A stretch of DNA of 64,000 nucleotides from JAEUIE01 sp035430005 (GTDB lineage: Bacteria; Planctomycetota; Planctomycetia; Gemmatales; HRBIN36). Both the position numbers and the translations under genes were made by a program. The stretch is taken from NCBI GenBank assembly GCA_035430005.1, contig DAOMFV010000002.1, positions 29,259 through 93,258 on the forward strand, given 5' to 3'. Positions 1 through 11,408 of the stretch are shown in pieces. The notes under the pieces were generated by a model. That model saw nothing but the letters and a program-made list of their open reading frames with translations. It ran no database searches and was not told the origin of the DNA. Position 1 is the stretch's first letter. Each line of letters starts with the position of its first letter.

Positions 1-586
1 CGACAATGATGTAGCTTGTGACCAGGATTCCTGCGCCCACTCCCGTCCAACGACTCCACCGAGAACTGCTGACCGTAAGAACCATGCCCATCATGAATAA
101 TGAAATCAGGATCTCAGACAGGAAGGCAATCCATTCTCCAGTCTCGCCAGGCAACGTGGCAACTCCTGTGACCGGCGGTTCGGTAAACTTCTCATGAAAA
201 AGAACACCAACGGCAAAAGTTCCAACAATTCCGCCGATGAACTGGGCGATAATGTAGAAGAGTGCATCGCTGCTGGTGGCCTTCCCCAGGCTCCAGAACG
301 TAATGGTGACTGCAGGGTTATTGTGAGCGCCCGACAGTCGCCCCCATGGCGAATAGATCAATCCAATGGCAGTCAAGCCCATCGCCAGGCCCATCACGAT
401 CCGCCGAGAGAACGGATCACTGATACTCTGATGAAGCTCTGAAGCAGGAGATTCAAGTAGTGTCCCAAATACTCCTGCTGAGAACATGAATAATCCCAGA
501 CCCAGTGCTTCGCTGGCATACTCACGGATATGACCGACAGACATCATTCTTGGGACATCCAAATCTGTTTTGACCAGGGCCTGCAT
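1..586 (-). CDS. Aquaporin / MIP-family channel (partial, cut by window edge)
   Basis: Membrane channel for water or small neutral solutes. The reverse strand is open from the ATG at 586 to the window edge, about 195 residues, with several hydrophobic segments and the family signature SGAHNNPAVTI, whose NPA loop lines the pore. The second NPA loop should lie beyond position 1. The ATG lies 3 bases after the stop of the kinase gene, so this is the last visible gene of a long reverse-strand operon. A start at one of the next Met codons (residues 14-15) is also possible. Aquaporin and glycerol channel cannot be told apart from this fragment. Confidence 0.85.
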   Translation of the reverse strand, partial: MQALVKTDLDVPRMMSVGHIREYASEALGLGLFMFSAGVFGTLLESPASELHQSISDPFSRRIVMGLAMGLTAIGLIYSPWGRLSGAHNNPAVTITFWSLGKATSSDALFYIIAQFIGGIVGTFAVGVLFHEKFTEPPVTGVATLPGETGEWIAFLSEILISLFMMGMVLTVSSSRWSRWTGVGAGILVTSYIIV

Positions 587-589
587 GTT

Positions 590-1231
590 CTATCCGATCT
601 GATCATCGTTGCGGATCGTTAGATCAGCACAGGCCTGGGGATTATCCTTCTCGAAGTGCAGCCGTTGTGCTGGAAAGTAAATGGCTTCGTAATCCCGCTC
701 AATATCTGATTCAGCCATCTGTTCCTGGTTACGGCGAATAGCCCGCCGCATGGCTGTCTTAAACGAACAGTCGATCCAGACCTTGAATTCGAATCTATCC
801 TGGTACTGCTTCTTGAAGAGGAAGATGCCTTCGAGCAAGAGCACATCGATCCCTTCATGATCAAATCGTAGCGAGATGTACCGCTCAGCATTGGTTGCAT
901 CACAGGCATCAATGCTGCGATGTATACTGCGTGTTTTATGCAGTGGTAGGACAACCTCTTCCCACATCTCATCCAGTCGCAAGCCATGCTCATAGAAGTG
1001 GCTGGCTGGTTCTGTTTGCGAGAATCTTTGGGATGGTAGCGTGACCCAGTGATCGACATTGACTAAAGCAACACGAAGGCTGTGCCTGGCTAACTCATCG
1101 GCTATTAGTTTGGAGAAGTAGCCTTTTCCCGAGGCATCTATTCCACTGATGCCGATCAATGTTGCCCGCTTAGCAGGTGTCTGTTGTCTGATGATCTGGA
1201 TTCGCCGACAGAGATCATGCACCGCCTCCAT
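590..1231 (-). CDS. P-loop kinase, uridine kinase / phosphoribulokinase-like
   Basis: Probably an ATP-dependent kinase of a nucleoside or other small hydroxyl compound in the cytoplasm. The 213-residue protein has a P-loop near residues 27-36 (GIDASGKGYF), in which Gly replaces the usual Thr/Ser after GK, followed by a segment resembling the NVDHW region of uridine kinases. LLLEGIFLF (about residue 130) fits a Walker B-like strand, and the RRAIRRNQEQ segment fits the Arg-rich lid. The start lies 2 bases after the SDR stop. The substrate cannot be assigned; the operon of sugar hydrolases and an SDR does not settle it. Confidence 0.75.
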   Translation of the reverse strand: MEAVHDLCRRIQIIRQQTPAKRATLIGISGIDASGKGYFSKLIADELARHSLRVALVNVDHWVTLPSQRFSQTEPASHFYEHGLRLDEMWEEVVLPLHKTRSIHRSIDACDATNAERYISLRFDHEGIDVLLLEGIFLFKKQYQDRFEFKVWIDCSFKTAMRRAIRRNQEQMAESDIERDYEAIYFPAQRLHFEKDNPQACADLTIRNDDQIG

Positions 1232-1233
1232 GA

Positions 1234-2094
1234 TTAACCCCCTGCTTCAAAGCCAGGGTAAAGCGTCATACCACCATCGACGAACAGGCTGGTACCATGC
1301 ACATAGTCGGCATCATCGCTCGCCAGCCAGACAGCGGCACGACCGATATCGTCAACTTCGCCGATCCGCTTGTACGGGATTAGCTTCATCAGACCCTGGT
1401 AGGCTTCCGGGGTTTCCCATGCTTCCCGGTTGATTGGAGTACGAATGGCTCCAGGGGCGATGCTGTTGACCCGAATGCGGTATGGAGCAACTTCCTGGGC
1501 AATGCTCTTCATCATCAGCATCACACCACCCTTGGAGGCGGCGTAGTTGACGTGCCCGGCCCAGGGAATCACTTCATGAACGGAGGAAATGCAGAGAATC
1601 TTGCCAGCTGCACAAGAGACATCAGGTTTGACGCCCCTTCGTTTGAACTCACGTACCGCTTCACGGGAACAGAGGAATTGGCCCGTCAGATTGACGTTAA
1701 TGACCGTGTTCCACTGTTGCAGTGTCATCTGCTCAAACGGTGCATCCTGCTGCAGGCCGGCATTGTTGACCAGGATGTCGATGGTGCCAAACTCCTGGTA
1801 CATGCGTTTGAACATCGCCTGCACCTGGTCTTCGTGCGAGACATCGGCCTGGTAAGCATAAACCCTGCTGCCACATCGCATGGCTTCTCGCACTACCTCC
1901 TCCGCACTTTCAGGATTGGAGCGATAGTTGACCACGACATCCGCTCCGGCATGAGCCAGGGCGATGGCAATGCCTTTGCCGATACCTGAGTTCGCACCGG
2001 TGACGAGGGCCTTCTGCCCTTTAAGCACCTTGCGGATCGGGCAGGCAGGCATGACCACTTCCGGTAACGATTCCAATGTGTCTATGATGTTCAT
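1234..2094 (-). CDS. SDR oxidoreductase, glucose 1-dehydrogenase-like
   Basis: NAD(P)-dependent oxidoreductase of the classical short-chain dehydrogenase family, 286 residues. Visible are the cofactor motif TGANSGIGKG near residue 33, NNAG near 111, a catalytic Ser in CISSVHE and the YxxxK pair in NYAASKGG, then the PGAIRTPIN stretch and the C-terminal DGGMTLYPGF. The closest family by pattern is Bacillus-type glucose 1-dehydrogenase, which oxidises glucose to gluconolactone. That would fit an operon with two glucan hydrolases releasing glucose, but substrate assignment within SDRs from sequence alone is weak. Confidence 0.85.
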   Translation of the reverse strand: MNIIDTLESLPEVVMPACPIRKVLKGQKALVTGANSGIGKGIAIALAHAGADVVVNYRSNPESAEEVVREAMRCGSRVYAYQADVSHEDQVQAMFKRMYQEFGTIDILVNNAGLQQDAPFEQMTLQQWNTVINVNLTGQFLCSREAVREFKRRGVKPDVSCAAGKILCISSVHEVIPWAGHVNYAASKGGVMLMMKSIAQEVAPYRIRVNSIAPGAIRTPINREAWETPEAYQGLMKLIPYKRIGEVDDIGRAAVWLASDDADYVHGTSLFVDGGMTLYPGFEAGG

Positions 2095-2109
2095 TGCTAG
2101 ACTGCTCCG

Positions 2110-2259
2110 CTAAGAGTGATGGTCGTTGTTAGGCTTTACAACTGGTTGCTCCAGTAGGGCAAGTCGCTGTTCGAGATGTTTCAACCTGTTCATCGCTGCT
2201 GCCGACAAGGCAAAGCCGAACAGTCCGATTACGCTCAGTGCCAGGGCACTTTCAATCAT
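2110..2259 (-). CDS. Small single-helix membrane protein (49 aa), unknown function
   Basis: A 49-residue frame begins at ATG 2259 behind a GTGGAG ribosome site and ends at TAG 2110. It has one hydrophobic helix (residues 4-22) followed by a short heptad-like charged segment (LKHLEQRLALLEQ) and a hydrophilic tail. It fills the gap between the glucosidase and SDR genes on the same strand, which supports expression. No family recognised. Confidence 0.5.
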   Translation of the reverse strand: MIESALALSVIGLFGFALSAAAMNRLKHLEQRLALLEQPVVKPNNDHHS

Positions 2260-2283
2260 GATCAGAATCTCCACTGGGGGTTT

Positions 2284-5001
<2,718 letters not shown>

Positions 5002-5003
5002 GA

Positions 5004-5258
5004 TTAGTAGTTCTTCACTTGGATGCTGTCATGGATGGTCAAATGTTGCCTGTCGATACACATCATCAACCCTTCCAGTGCCAGTTGCTTCACGTAGTAC
5101 GATGGGGCAATGCCCTGTATGCGAATCGCATTCTGCTGCAGCTTCAAAGACAAATCGCTCAAGCGTTGATGAGTCCGCTGCAACACAAGTCTGCTCCATT
5201 GCTGGAGAAGTTCTGCAGTCGATTCGTTTGCGACAGCGTGGTCCGGCAGAATGGTCAT
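5004..5258 (-). CDS. Small BON-like protein (84 aa)
   Basis: Short protein between the two glucan hydrolase genes, with a perfect AGGAGG site before ATG 5258. Its middle, LSLKLQQNAIRIQGIAP followed by SYYVKQLALEG, resembles one BON-type alpha/beta unit as found in small planctomycete proteins, where BON domains are thought to bind membranes or ligands. There is no signal peptide, so a cytoplasmic place is likely. The BON assignment is from pattern only. Confidence 0.6.
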   Translation of the reverse strand: MTILPDHAVANESTAELLQQWSRLVLQRTHQRLSDLSLKLQQNAIRIQGIAPSYYVKQLALEGLMMCIDRQHLTIHDSIQVKNY

Positions 5259-5268
5259 GATGCCTCCT

Positions 5269-7179
5269 TTAGGGAGTAGTTGTTTCAGTTAAAGCCAGTT
5301 GATCAAGTCTGATCAGCTCACTCAGTGACCAGGCCTGGAAAGGGCAGCCACGAGGTTGATGGGGCGGCTGGGCATCAGCGATTTCACTGATATGTCCCAG
5401 GCCCGCACACTTGAGATGCTCCATCAAGGGTGAGAGATACTTCTGTCGCGCCATTTTCCTGGCTTCTTCCGTGTTCCCGTGAACACGCACCCAAGCTTCC
5501 ACGAACGGCCCTATCAACCAGGGCCAGACCGTTCCCTGGTGATAACCACCATCTCTTTCCAAGACGCCGCCTTCATATCGAGGGACATAGTGTGGATCAT
5601 TGGGGGCAAGGCTACGCAGGCCCAGTGGTGTCAGTAGATGTTCTTCAACCGTTGCCACGATTTTCCTGGCACGTTCGCCAGTGATGATTGGCAACGGCAA
5701 ACCACCCACAGCAAGGATTTGATTGGGACGCAGGCTGCCATCAACTTGACCTGACTGGTGTTTGACATCGATCACATCGTAGAGACACTGCTTCTGTTCA
5801 TTCCAGTAACGATCTGAAAAAGATCTCATCCCACGTTCAAAGTGCTGGAGCCAACGCGGATTGAATTGGCCGACAAACCACAGGGCATTGAGCCACAGTG
5901 CATTTACCTCTACCGGCTTGCCTATGCGGGGAGTGACGACCCAGTCGCCTACTTTGGCATCCATCCAGGTTAATTGCACGCCAGATTCACCAGCAGCGAG
6001 CAAACCGTCCTGATCCATACGGATGCCATGCCGAGTACCCTTGCTGTAACCGGTGAGGATTTGTTCAACGGCTTGCAGCAGAGTTGCCCGTTCCTGGGCA
6101 GTTGGCCTAACCGCCTGGAAGTAATCACGGATGGCGATGATGTACCAGAGCGATGCATCGACTGAGTTGTATTCGAGAGCTTCGCCATTATCAGGGAATC
6201 GATTGGGTAGCATGCCCTCAGACACGCAGCCTGCCCAAGAAAGTAGGATGTTGCGGGCATCATCGTAACGCTTGGTAGCCAGACACAGGCCTCGCAGGGC
6301 AATGAATGTGTCCCTGCCCCAATCGGTGAACCAGGGATAGCCGGCAATAATCGTCTTGCCTTGGCCACGTTGCACGATGTATGCATCTGCAGCACGGTGT
6401 AAGGGCGTAGCAAAAGCCGAACGTCGAGCGAGTTCATGCTTATTGAGTGTGGCGTAATCTAGAGAGGCCGAGTCGCCGGCAGCAAAGATCAAAGTAGCTT
6501 CCATCCCTGGCTTCAGTTGCCAACTCCACTCACCCGGTGCAGCCAGGTCTTCCAGATAGTCAAGGCCTCTCGCCTTTTTTTCTGAGTAGCTGAATTGACG
6601 ATACCAGAGTGGGTCGTGTCGATACTGTCCATTGCTTTCGGCAGCGATGCCGGGCACATCAGGGTACGGCAGCCAGCGACATAGGCTGCCCTGTTGCACT
6701 GGCTCAAATCGAAACGATGGGTTCTCATGATGGAGGGAGTGGTAGTCCCGTACGGAGAAGAACGGCCGAACGATAAGACGGACTTGGGAGTGAGGGTGCT
6801 CGATGACTTGCCAGCGGAGAGCTAACACAGACAATCCATGTGGGACGAAAAGATCGTGCTGGATGACAGTGCCATCGGGCAGACGATAGATCCAGGTAGG
6901 CCAGGGATCATTAGTGAAGCTCTCGATTTGTCGCATGCCATCAGGCGAATCGTGGTCCGGTGCATAGTGTTGAGTTGTGAGTGGAAAGCTTCCATGGGGT
7001 GTCTCTACCCAGGCATCGAAACCATTCACCAGAATCACTCGTCCCGTGGGAGGCGTGGTAGCAGTCATCAGGAGAGCGTGATACCGCCGAGTGCGAACAC
7101 TAGCAGAAGTACCTGAAGCGAAGCCACCCCGTCCATCGGTTTCCAGCCACTCAGTCTGGCGATCAATTGACAGTGTCAT
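5269..7179 (-). CDS. Amylo-alpha-1,6-glucosidase / glycogen debranching enzyme
   Basis: Expected to hydrolyse alpha-1,6 branches of glycogen-like glucans. The 636 residues begin with the bacterial debranching N-terminal signature (ETDGRGGFASGT then TRRYHALL, residues 14-36), and the C-terminal (alpha/alpha)6 domain carries GYPWFTDWGRDTFIALRG near residue 275 and HQGTVWPWLIGPF near 560, both hallmarks of the GDE_C / GH133 family. A GAGGAG site precedes ATG 7179. It sits in one operon with the GH63-like glucosidase, so the two probably act together on a storage glucan. Confidence 0.92.
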   Translation of the reverse strand: MTLSIDRQTEWLETDGRGGFASGTSASVRTRRYHALLMTATTPPTGRVILVNGFDAWVETPHGSFPLTTQHYAPDHDSPDGMRQIESFTNDPWPTWIYRLPDGTVIQHDLFVPHGLSVLALRWQVIEHPHSQVRLIVRPFFSVRDYHSLHHENPSFRFEPVQQGSLCRWLPYPDVPGIAAESNGQYRHDPLWYRQFSYSEKKARGLDYLEDLAAPGEWSWQLKPGMEATLIFAAGDSASLDYATLNKHELARRSAFATPLHRAADAYIVQRGQGKTIIAGYPWFTDWGRDTFIALRGLCLATKRYDDARNILLSWAGCVSEGMLPNRFPDNGEALEYNSVDASLWYIIAIRDYFQAVRPTAQERATLLQAVEQILTGYSKGTRHGIRMDQDGLLAAGESGVQLTWMDAKVGDWVVTPRIGKPVEVNALWLNALWFVGQFNPRWLQHFERGMRSFSDRYWNEQKQCLYDVIDVKHQSGQVDGSLRPNQILAVGGLPLPIITGERARKIVATVEEHLLTPLGLRSLAPNDPHYVPRYEGGVLERDGGYHQGTVWPWLIGPFVEAWVRVHGNTEEARKMARQKYLSPLMEHLKCAGLGHISEIADAQPPHQPRGCPFQAWSLSELIRLDQLALTETTTP

Positions 7180-7188
7180 GGGTGCTCC

Positions 7189-8889
7189 TCAATCGCCTAG
7201 CGCAAGATTGCGAGTGGTTCGGTAGTAGGTAAACACAGTTCGAAGAAGTGCAGTGATTCCTGGCGGCTTCGTGCCATGCTGAGCATTGGCGTGCCCAATG
7301 GCATACAAAAGCGACCATTGCCGGCACAAGGTCTGGTAGGCCTGCAGGAGTGATCTGCTTGGATCATAGATGTTTGTTGATTCCGAAGTGACGCCGTTGA
7401 GTTCGACGATGGCCAAGTCATCGCCACGCATGAATGCTTCAACGGAGGAATATCGCACATCAAAACGGCCAATGAAGAATCCATTGAAGTGTTTGGCGAT
7501 GGCATCAACCCGACGTTCCAGCTCTGGCGTGATCAATGAAGCACCGTCTAGAAACAGCGTCCCCTGGCAATGATTGCCTGCAACAGCAAGGGAAAACTGT
7601 TCCTTTGCATGAAGCACACGATCAGCTTCCCGAGTATGACGCTCCAGAAAGCGTCCAGCCTGCATGCGGTAGCGGGGATGCTTCCAGATCAATTCACGCA
7701 GTGTGGACTTTCCATCGCCGATGATCACAGGGAAACGCTTATCAGTAATCGAAAAGATGTGACCCTGGGTTTCATCTGGATGCCGATAGTAAAAGATGCC
7801 AGCTTCGTAGGGTCCTGGATGATAGGGCTGCAAGATGCAGTCGCCAGGGTAATTCATCAGGTAGCTAGCGAGTTCATCCTGAGTGTTTACTTTCTTAAGG
7901 CCCTCGCCACGTTGCCCAGCATCGGGCTTGGCGATGATGGGGAAAGACCAACCTGTTTCGTCTAGTATCCGTTGCAATTGATCGATTCGTTCTTGAATGA
8001 TGCCGGATGCAATCAGGCGAGAGGCAATAATCCAAGGCTCAGGCAAATGGGCCAGGATGGTTGATTTCGATTCACCGATCACTCCGCCCAGAGGTATTCC
8101 CGGGTTGGCTGTCGTCCAAATCGTGCAACTGCGGTACCGAATGGATAGCCAAGCCAGGTAGGGAATCAACGGCATGTAGAAGAGCCAACTGGGCCAGAAC
8201 TCCCAGCGCCAGAACCGAGCGATTGAAGAACTGATTCGATAACGGAACAGCGGCTTTGCCAGTTGTGGAATGAGGCGAACTAGAAGATAACAGCCCGACC
8301 CCAAGATGACCAACGGCCAGTAGACACCCCCGAACCAGTGCTCGAGTGATTCAGTAAACGTGGAATTAAGCAGCACCACCATGCCAATCAGAAACGGTGT
8401 CCAGAGCACAGTACCTAGCAGCGTCCACCAGACCATCGTGCGGAATGGGAAACGAACTAAGCCGGCACCGAGATACACAGGTAGTCTGCTCCCCGGAATG
8501 AACCGGGCCATGAGAATAGCCAGACCACCTCGTTCATTAACCCACGATTGACTCTTCTTCCAAAACGGGCTCTGACTTAACGCAGGCCAGCGTAGCAACC
8601 CCAAAGAGATACTGGTACCGGTCAGCCACAAAAACAAATCACTGACGAAAATACCGATGCCGCACCCCAGTAGCGCCGTGGCCCAACTAATTCTCTCAAT
8701 CGAGACCAGAACGCCGGCCAGGATGCAGGTGGCATCTTCCGAGATAAATGTCGCTAGTGCCAGGCCCACTCCTTCTCGCCAAGAGGGTAGAAGCGCCAGA
8801 GGCAGACAAGCCAAGGGTACAAGGAGTAGAAGCAGCCTGGCATCGAACGGTTTACGCTGATTCAGGAGGCCTGGCGAAACGGAAGACAT
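7189..8889 (-). CDS. DedA-like membrane domain fused to an ATP-grasp domain
   Basis: The 566-residue protein has two parts. Residues 1-215 are hydrophobic with several membrane segments and the DedA/SNARE-associated signature ARFIPGSRLPVYLGAG, known from lipid scramblase or transporter-like DedA proteins. Residues about 260-530 look like an ATP-grasp ligase: PIIAKPDAGQRGEGLKKV (nucleotide loop), CILQPYHPGPYEAGIF, and IVELNGVTSE as the metal-binding strand. A membrane-anchored carboxylate-amine ligase is a reasonable guess; the substrate is unknown. The gene starts inside the end of the NRDE gene (28-base overlap) and its stop is 9 bases before the debranching enzyme. Confidence 0.8.
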   Translation of the reverse strand: MSSVSPGLLNQRKPFDARLLLLLVPLACLPLALLPSWREGVGLALATFISEDATCILAGVLVSIERISWATALLGCGIGIFVSDLFLWLTGTSISLGLLRWPALSQSPFWKKSQSWVNERGGLAILMARFIPGSRLPVYLGAGLVRFPFRTMVWWTLLGTVLWTPFLIGMVVLLNSTFTESLEHWFGGVYWPLVILGSGCYLLVRLIPQLAKPLFRYRISSSIARFWRWEFWPSWLFYMPLIPYLAWLSIRYRSCTIWTTANPGIPLGGVIGESKSTILAHLPEPWIIASRLIASGIIQERIDQLQRILDETGWSFPIIAKPDAGQRGEGLKKVNTQDELASYLMNYPGDCILQPYHPGPYEAGIFYYRHPDETQGHIFSITDKRFPVIIGDGKSTLRELIWKHPRYRMQAGRFLERHTREADRVLHAKEQFSLAVAGNHCQGTLFLDGASLITPELERRVDAIAKHFNGFFIGRFDVRYSSVEAFMRGDDLAIVELNGVTSESTNIYDPSRSLLQAYQTLCRQWSLLYAIGHANAQHGTKPPGITALLRTVFTYYRTTRNLALGD

Positions 8890-9626
8890 GAAGCACGCTC
8901 GTTTGTGAGTTCAAGTGTGTGCAGGGAGACGGGGAATAGCTGTGATTGGCTACAGGTTTGATAAGTCATCGTTGCCAGTTGTGGTGTCAATGCTACTTCC
9001 GTAACACTGACGGTTGCAGCATCAGGTCGATCCATCAGTACGCTCAACTCCGGATGCTCAACCCAGCGATGACGGTGGAACGCATTCTGTTGTGCTTCAG
9101 GAAACGCCTTGGTATCCAACATCAACTGAAACAAATTGCGACGCAGCGGATCAACCAGGTGATCGCCTAACCCCGACGACGTAAACATCAGAGGATTTAC
9201 GAGTGGGTACTGGAGTACGATGAGTCGATTGTTGGCGTTGAGTAATTCAGCAATCTCGTAGCCATCGGTCATGACGAGGCGAAAGGGAGCAAAGACGCTT
9301 GTCTTGAGACATCGCATCGCTCCTATGGCAGTATCGATGCTATTTGCTGACTGAAGCGAAGGAATGATCGACCCTCGGCTCCGTCTGTTATTTGTCCTCT
9401 CACTATCAATTACCGGCGTTCGATTGAGCAGGACACAGAGTAAACCGGTCTGATTGACAGCTATCCAGGTTCCACCGGAATCGGGATCAAGCGGAGCAAG
9501 GTAATCAACGCCACCAACAGAATAGTGTCGAGGCGGCAATGCCAATGCCCGGCTCCGCTGTTCGTCACGATTGCAAACCAGTCGTGTCACACCTGGTTTG
9601 AGGGGAAGAATGGTTACCGTACACAC
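8862..9626 (-). CDS. NRDE (TANGO2-like) family protein
   Basis: A 254-residue protein with the family's N-terminal order: initiator Met followed by Cys (MCTVTILP), then VCNRDEQRSR, the NRDE motif, and GGTWIAVNQTGLLCVLLNR. In this Ntn-hydrolase-like family Cys2 would be the nucleophile once Met is removed. Reactions are unsettled; the eukaryotic member TANGO2 is linked to haem or lipid handling. Overlaps the DinB gene by 13 bases at its start and the DedA/ATP-grasp gene at its end, showing tight translational coupling. Confidence 0.85.
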   Translation of the reverse strand: MCTVTILPLKPGVTRLVCNRDEQRSRALALPPRHYSVGGVDYLAPLDPDSGGTWIAVNQTGLLCVLLNRTPVIDSERTNNRRSRGSIIPSLQSANSIDTAIGAMRCLKTSVFAPFRLVMTDGYEIAELLNANNRLIVLQYPLVNPLMFTSSGLGDHLVDPLRRNLFQLMLDTKAFPEAQQNAFHRHRWVEHPELSVLMDRPDAATVSVTEVALTPQLATMTYQTCSQSQLFPVSLHTLELTNERASCLPFRQAS

Positions 9627-10198
9627 TGCCGTTTCTCCTGGTGTGCGATGGTTGCAGGGGCATAACCAAACCGTGCCGGCAAACTGATGCCCAGGGTCTT
9701 GGCCATCACTCCGATGATGGCGTTGTGATGTATGGTGTGACTCAAGACAAAAGCCAGTTCACGAGCAACGGTCGTCTCCAGATGCATCGGTGGGGCATTT
9801 GCATCAATCATGGCGCTCAGCCGTAGAGATTGCGAAAGATCATCCTCAGTGAGATTGAGCACCTCACGTTGCAAACGGCGAATCGACTGAAGCGCAGCAA
9901 GCCTGCTGGTTTCGACCGATGTGCCCCGTTCTCGGTGATCGTAATTGAGCACGCCTGTCTCGATCGAAGCCAGCAGCGATTCGAGATGATCCAGGTTGTG
10001 TCGGAAATGCCCACCCAGGCTGGACGTCACTACTCCTACGGGAGCCTGCACATATTCAGCATCGCTGGTGTGCAGGAGGAGATCAGCCAACTGCTCGAAG
10101 ACAGCAACTATGGATGAAGCAATCACTGGATGCTCATGCCCCTCAGCTTCCCAGCGGGTACGTTTAGGCATGCTCATCAATGTGGCGAGTGCTGTCAT
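9614..10198 (-). CDS. DinB-like metal-binding four-helix protein
   Basis: First gene of the reverse-strand operon. The 194-residue helical protein carries two His-rich helices: GGHFRHNLDHLE (about residue 66) and LSHTIHHNAIIG (about residue 155), the usual arrangement of three His ligands in the DinB/YfiT-type metal site. Members include thiol-dependent transferases and many proteins of unknown activity. It overlaps the NRDE gene. The initiation codon could also be one of the later Met codons (residues 8 or 10). Confidence 0.75.
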   Translation of the reverse strand: MTALATLMSMPKRTRWEAEGHEHPVIASSIVAVFEQLADLLLHTSDAEYVQAPVGVVTSSLGGHFRHNLDHLESLLASIETGVLNYDHRERGTSVETSRLAALQSIRRLQREVLNLTEDDLSQSLRLSAMIDANAPPMHLETTVARELAFVLSHTIHHNAIIGVMAKTLGISLPARFGYAPATIAHQEKRQCVR

Positions 10199-10339
10199 AG
10201 AGAGGCTCTTTGCAGAATGAAAACAACATCTCTACGATGCAGCCTGTTGGAAGTGGTTACGCATTCGTACCAGTTTGCACATGATGTAACCACTACCGGT
10301 AGTTGGCATCCAAGCGTTATCTAGTTCACGAAGGGCAAC

Positions 10340-11089
10340 ATGAAAACTACACGAGTAGCCTTGATCACCGGCAGCGGTAAACGACGAGTCGGTTCGGTTG
10401 TCGCTGAATCACTGGCCAAGCAGGGATATGACATCGCTGTCCACTATCGCAGCTCTGCTCAGGAAGCTGAGGAGACAATTGGTCTACTTCGTCGGCATGG
10501 AGTACAGGCTCATGCCTTCCAGGCAGACTTGACTCAAGAAGAAGCAGTCCATGCCATGATGGCTGCTATCCTGAAGCGATTTGGCAGAATCGATGTGCTT
10601 GTCAACGCCGCTGCGGCCTGGAAAAGCAAGCCGCTAGAAGCTGTGACTGCCACTGACGTTCGCAACTACTTTGAGACTAACACGCTCGGAACCTTCCTGT
10701 GTAGTCAACAGGCAGGGCTTGCCATGGTGAAGCAATCGACAGGCGGTTCGATCATCCTCATTGGCGACTGGGCCTGTGAGCGACCTTACTTGAACTATGC
10801 TGCGTACTTCCCATCAAAAGGGGCTATTCCGACTCTGACAAGAACGCTGGCAGTAGAACTGGGAACCAGGAACCCGGCTATTCGAGTGAACTGCATCTTG
10901 CCAGGCCCGGTCATGCTTCCGCCTGATTTGCCCCAGGCTGAGAAGGACGAAGCTATCAATGCCACGCTGGTGAAACGGGAAGGTCAGCCTGAAAACATTG
11001 CCCAGGCTGTCTCTTTCCTGATTGACAATGATTTCGTCACGGGCGTGTGCCTGCCTGTCGATGGAGGAAGGACGATTTACGCGCCATGA
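10340..11089 (+). CDS. Pteridine-reductase-like SDR
   Basis: NADPH-type short-chain dehydrogenase, 249 residues. The cofactor loop TGSGKRRVGSVVAE, basic residues after the second strand (HYRSS) and VNAAAAW in place of NNAG are seen. The active site keeps Tyr and Lys (YFPSK), but the usual Ser is an Asp in LIGDWA, as in pteridine reductase PTR1, so reduction of a pterin or folate is more likely than of an acyl-ACP. The C-terminal PVDGGRTIYAP closes the fold. It heads a forward operon whose next gene starts within its stop (ATGA). Confidence 0.85.
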   Translation: MKTTRVALITGSGKRRVGSVVAESLAKQGYDIAVHYRSSAQEAEETIGLLRRHGVQAHAFQADLTQEEAVHAMMAAILKRFGRIDVLVNAAAAWKSKPLEAVTATDVRNYFETNTLGTFLCSQQAGLAMVKQSTGGSIILIGDWACERPYLNYAAYFPSKGAIPTLTRTLAVELGTRNPAIRVNCILPGPVMLPPDLPQAEKDEAINATLVKREGQPENIAQAVSFLIDNDFVTGVCLPVDGGRTIYAP

Positions 11090-11301
11090 TCATTGCATCA
11101 GTTATCTTGCTGTTGATTGGTTTGTATTTGGGAGTCGGCCTGCTCTTTGGCCTGACATTTATCACCTGGGGTTTGGAACGTTTGGATCATGCCTGTAAAG
11201 GCACCTCCTGGCTTTTCCGTTTCCTGTTACTACCCGGCTCCATCGCTTTGTGGCCCTGGCTGGCACATCGCTGGATGCAGATGAAGGATGTAACATCATG
11301 A
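11086..11301 (+). CDS. Small membrane protein (71 aa)
   Basis: The ATG at 11086 overlaps the SDR stop as ATGA. The 71-residue product has a long N-terminal hydrophobic helix (residues 2-27) and a second around residues 46-60 ending in WPWLAHRWMQM. No family is assigned. Overlapping starts on both sides place it in the SDR / cytochrome b / Rieske operon, perhaps as an accessory to the membrane redox complex. Confidence 0.7.
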   Translation: MIIASVILLLIGLYLGVGLLFGLTFITWGLERLDHACKGTSWLFRFLLLPGSIALWPWLAHRWMQMKDVTS

Positions 11302-11408
11302 CCCACCGTCATCGAAAGTGGCACTCGTTTGCCTGGTTGATCCTGACTCCTCTCGCCTGGCTCAGCATCGCATGGGTAATCACTCAACGGTGGAGTAACA
11401 GCCCATGA
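11298..11408 (+). CDS. Very small membrane peptide (36 aa) in redox operon
   Basis: A 36-codon frame whose ATG overlaps the previous stop (ATGA at 11298) and whose stop overlaps the next start (11405). It is basic at the N-terminus (MTHRHRKWHS) with one hydrophobic helix (about residues 11-29). The chained four-base overlaps on both sides are the main support. Function unknown; possibly a subunit stabilising the cytochrome b-like protein that follows. Confidence 0.6.
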   Translation: MTHRHRKWHSFAWLILTPLAWLSIAWVITQRWSNSP

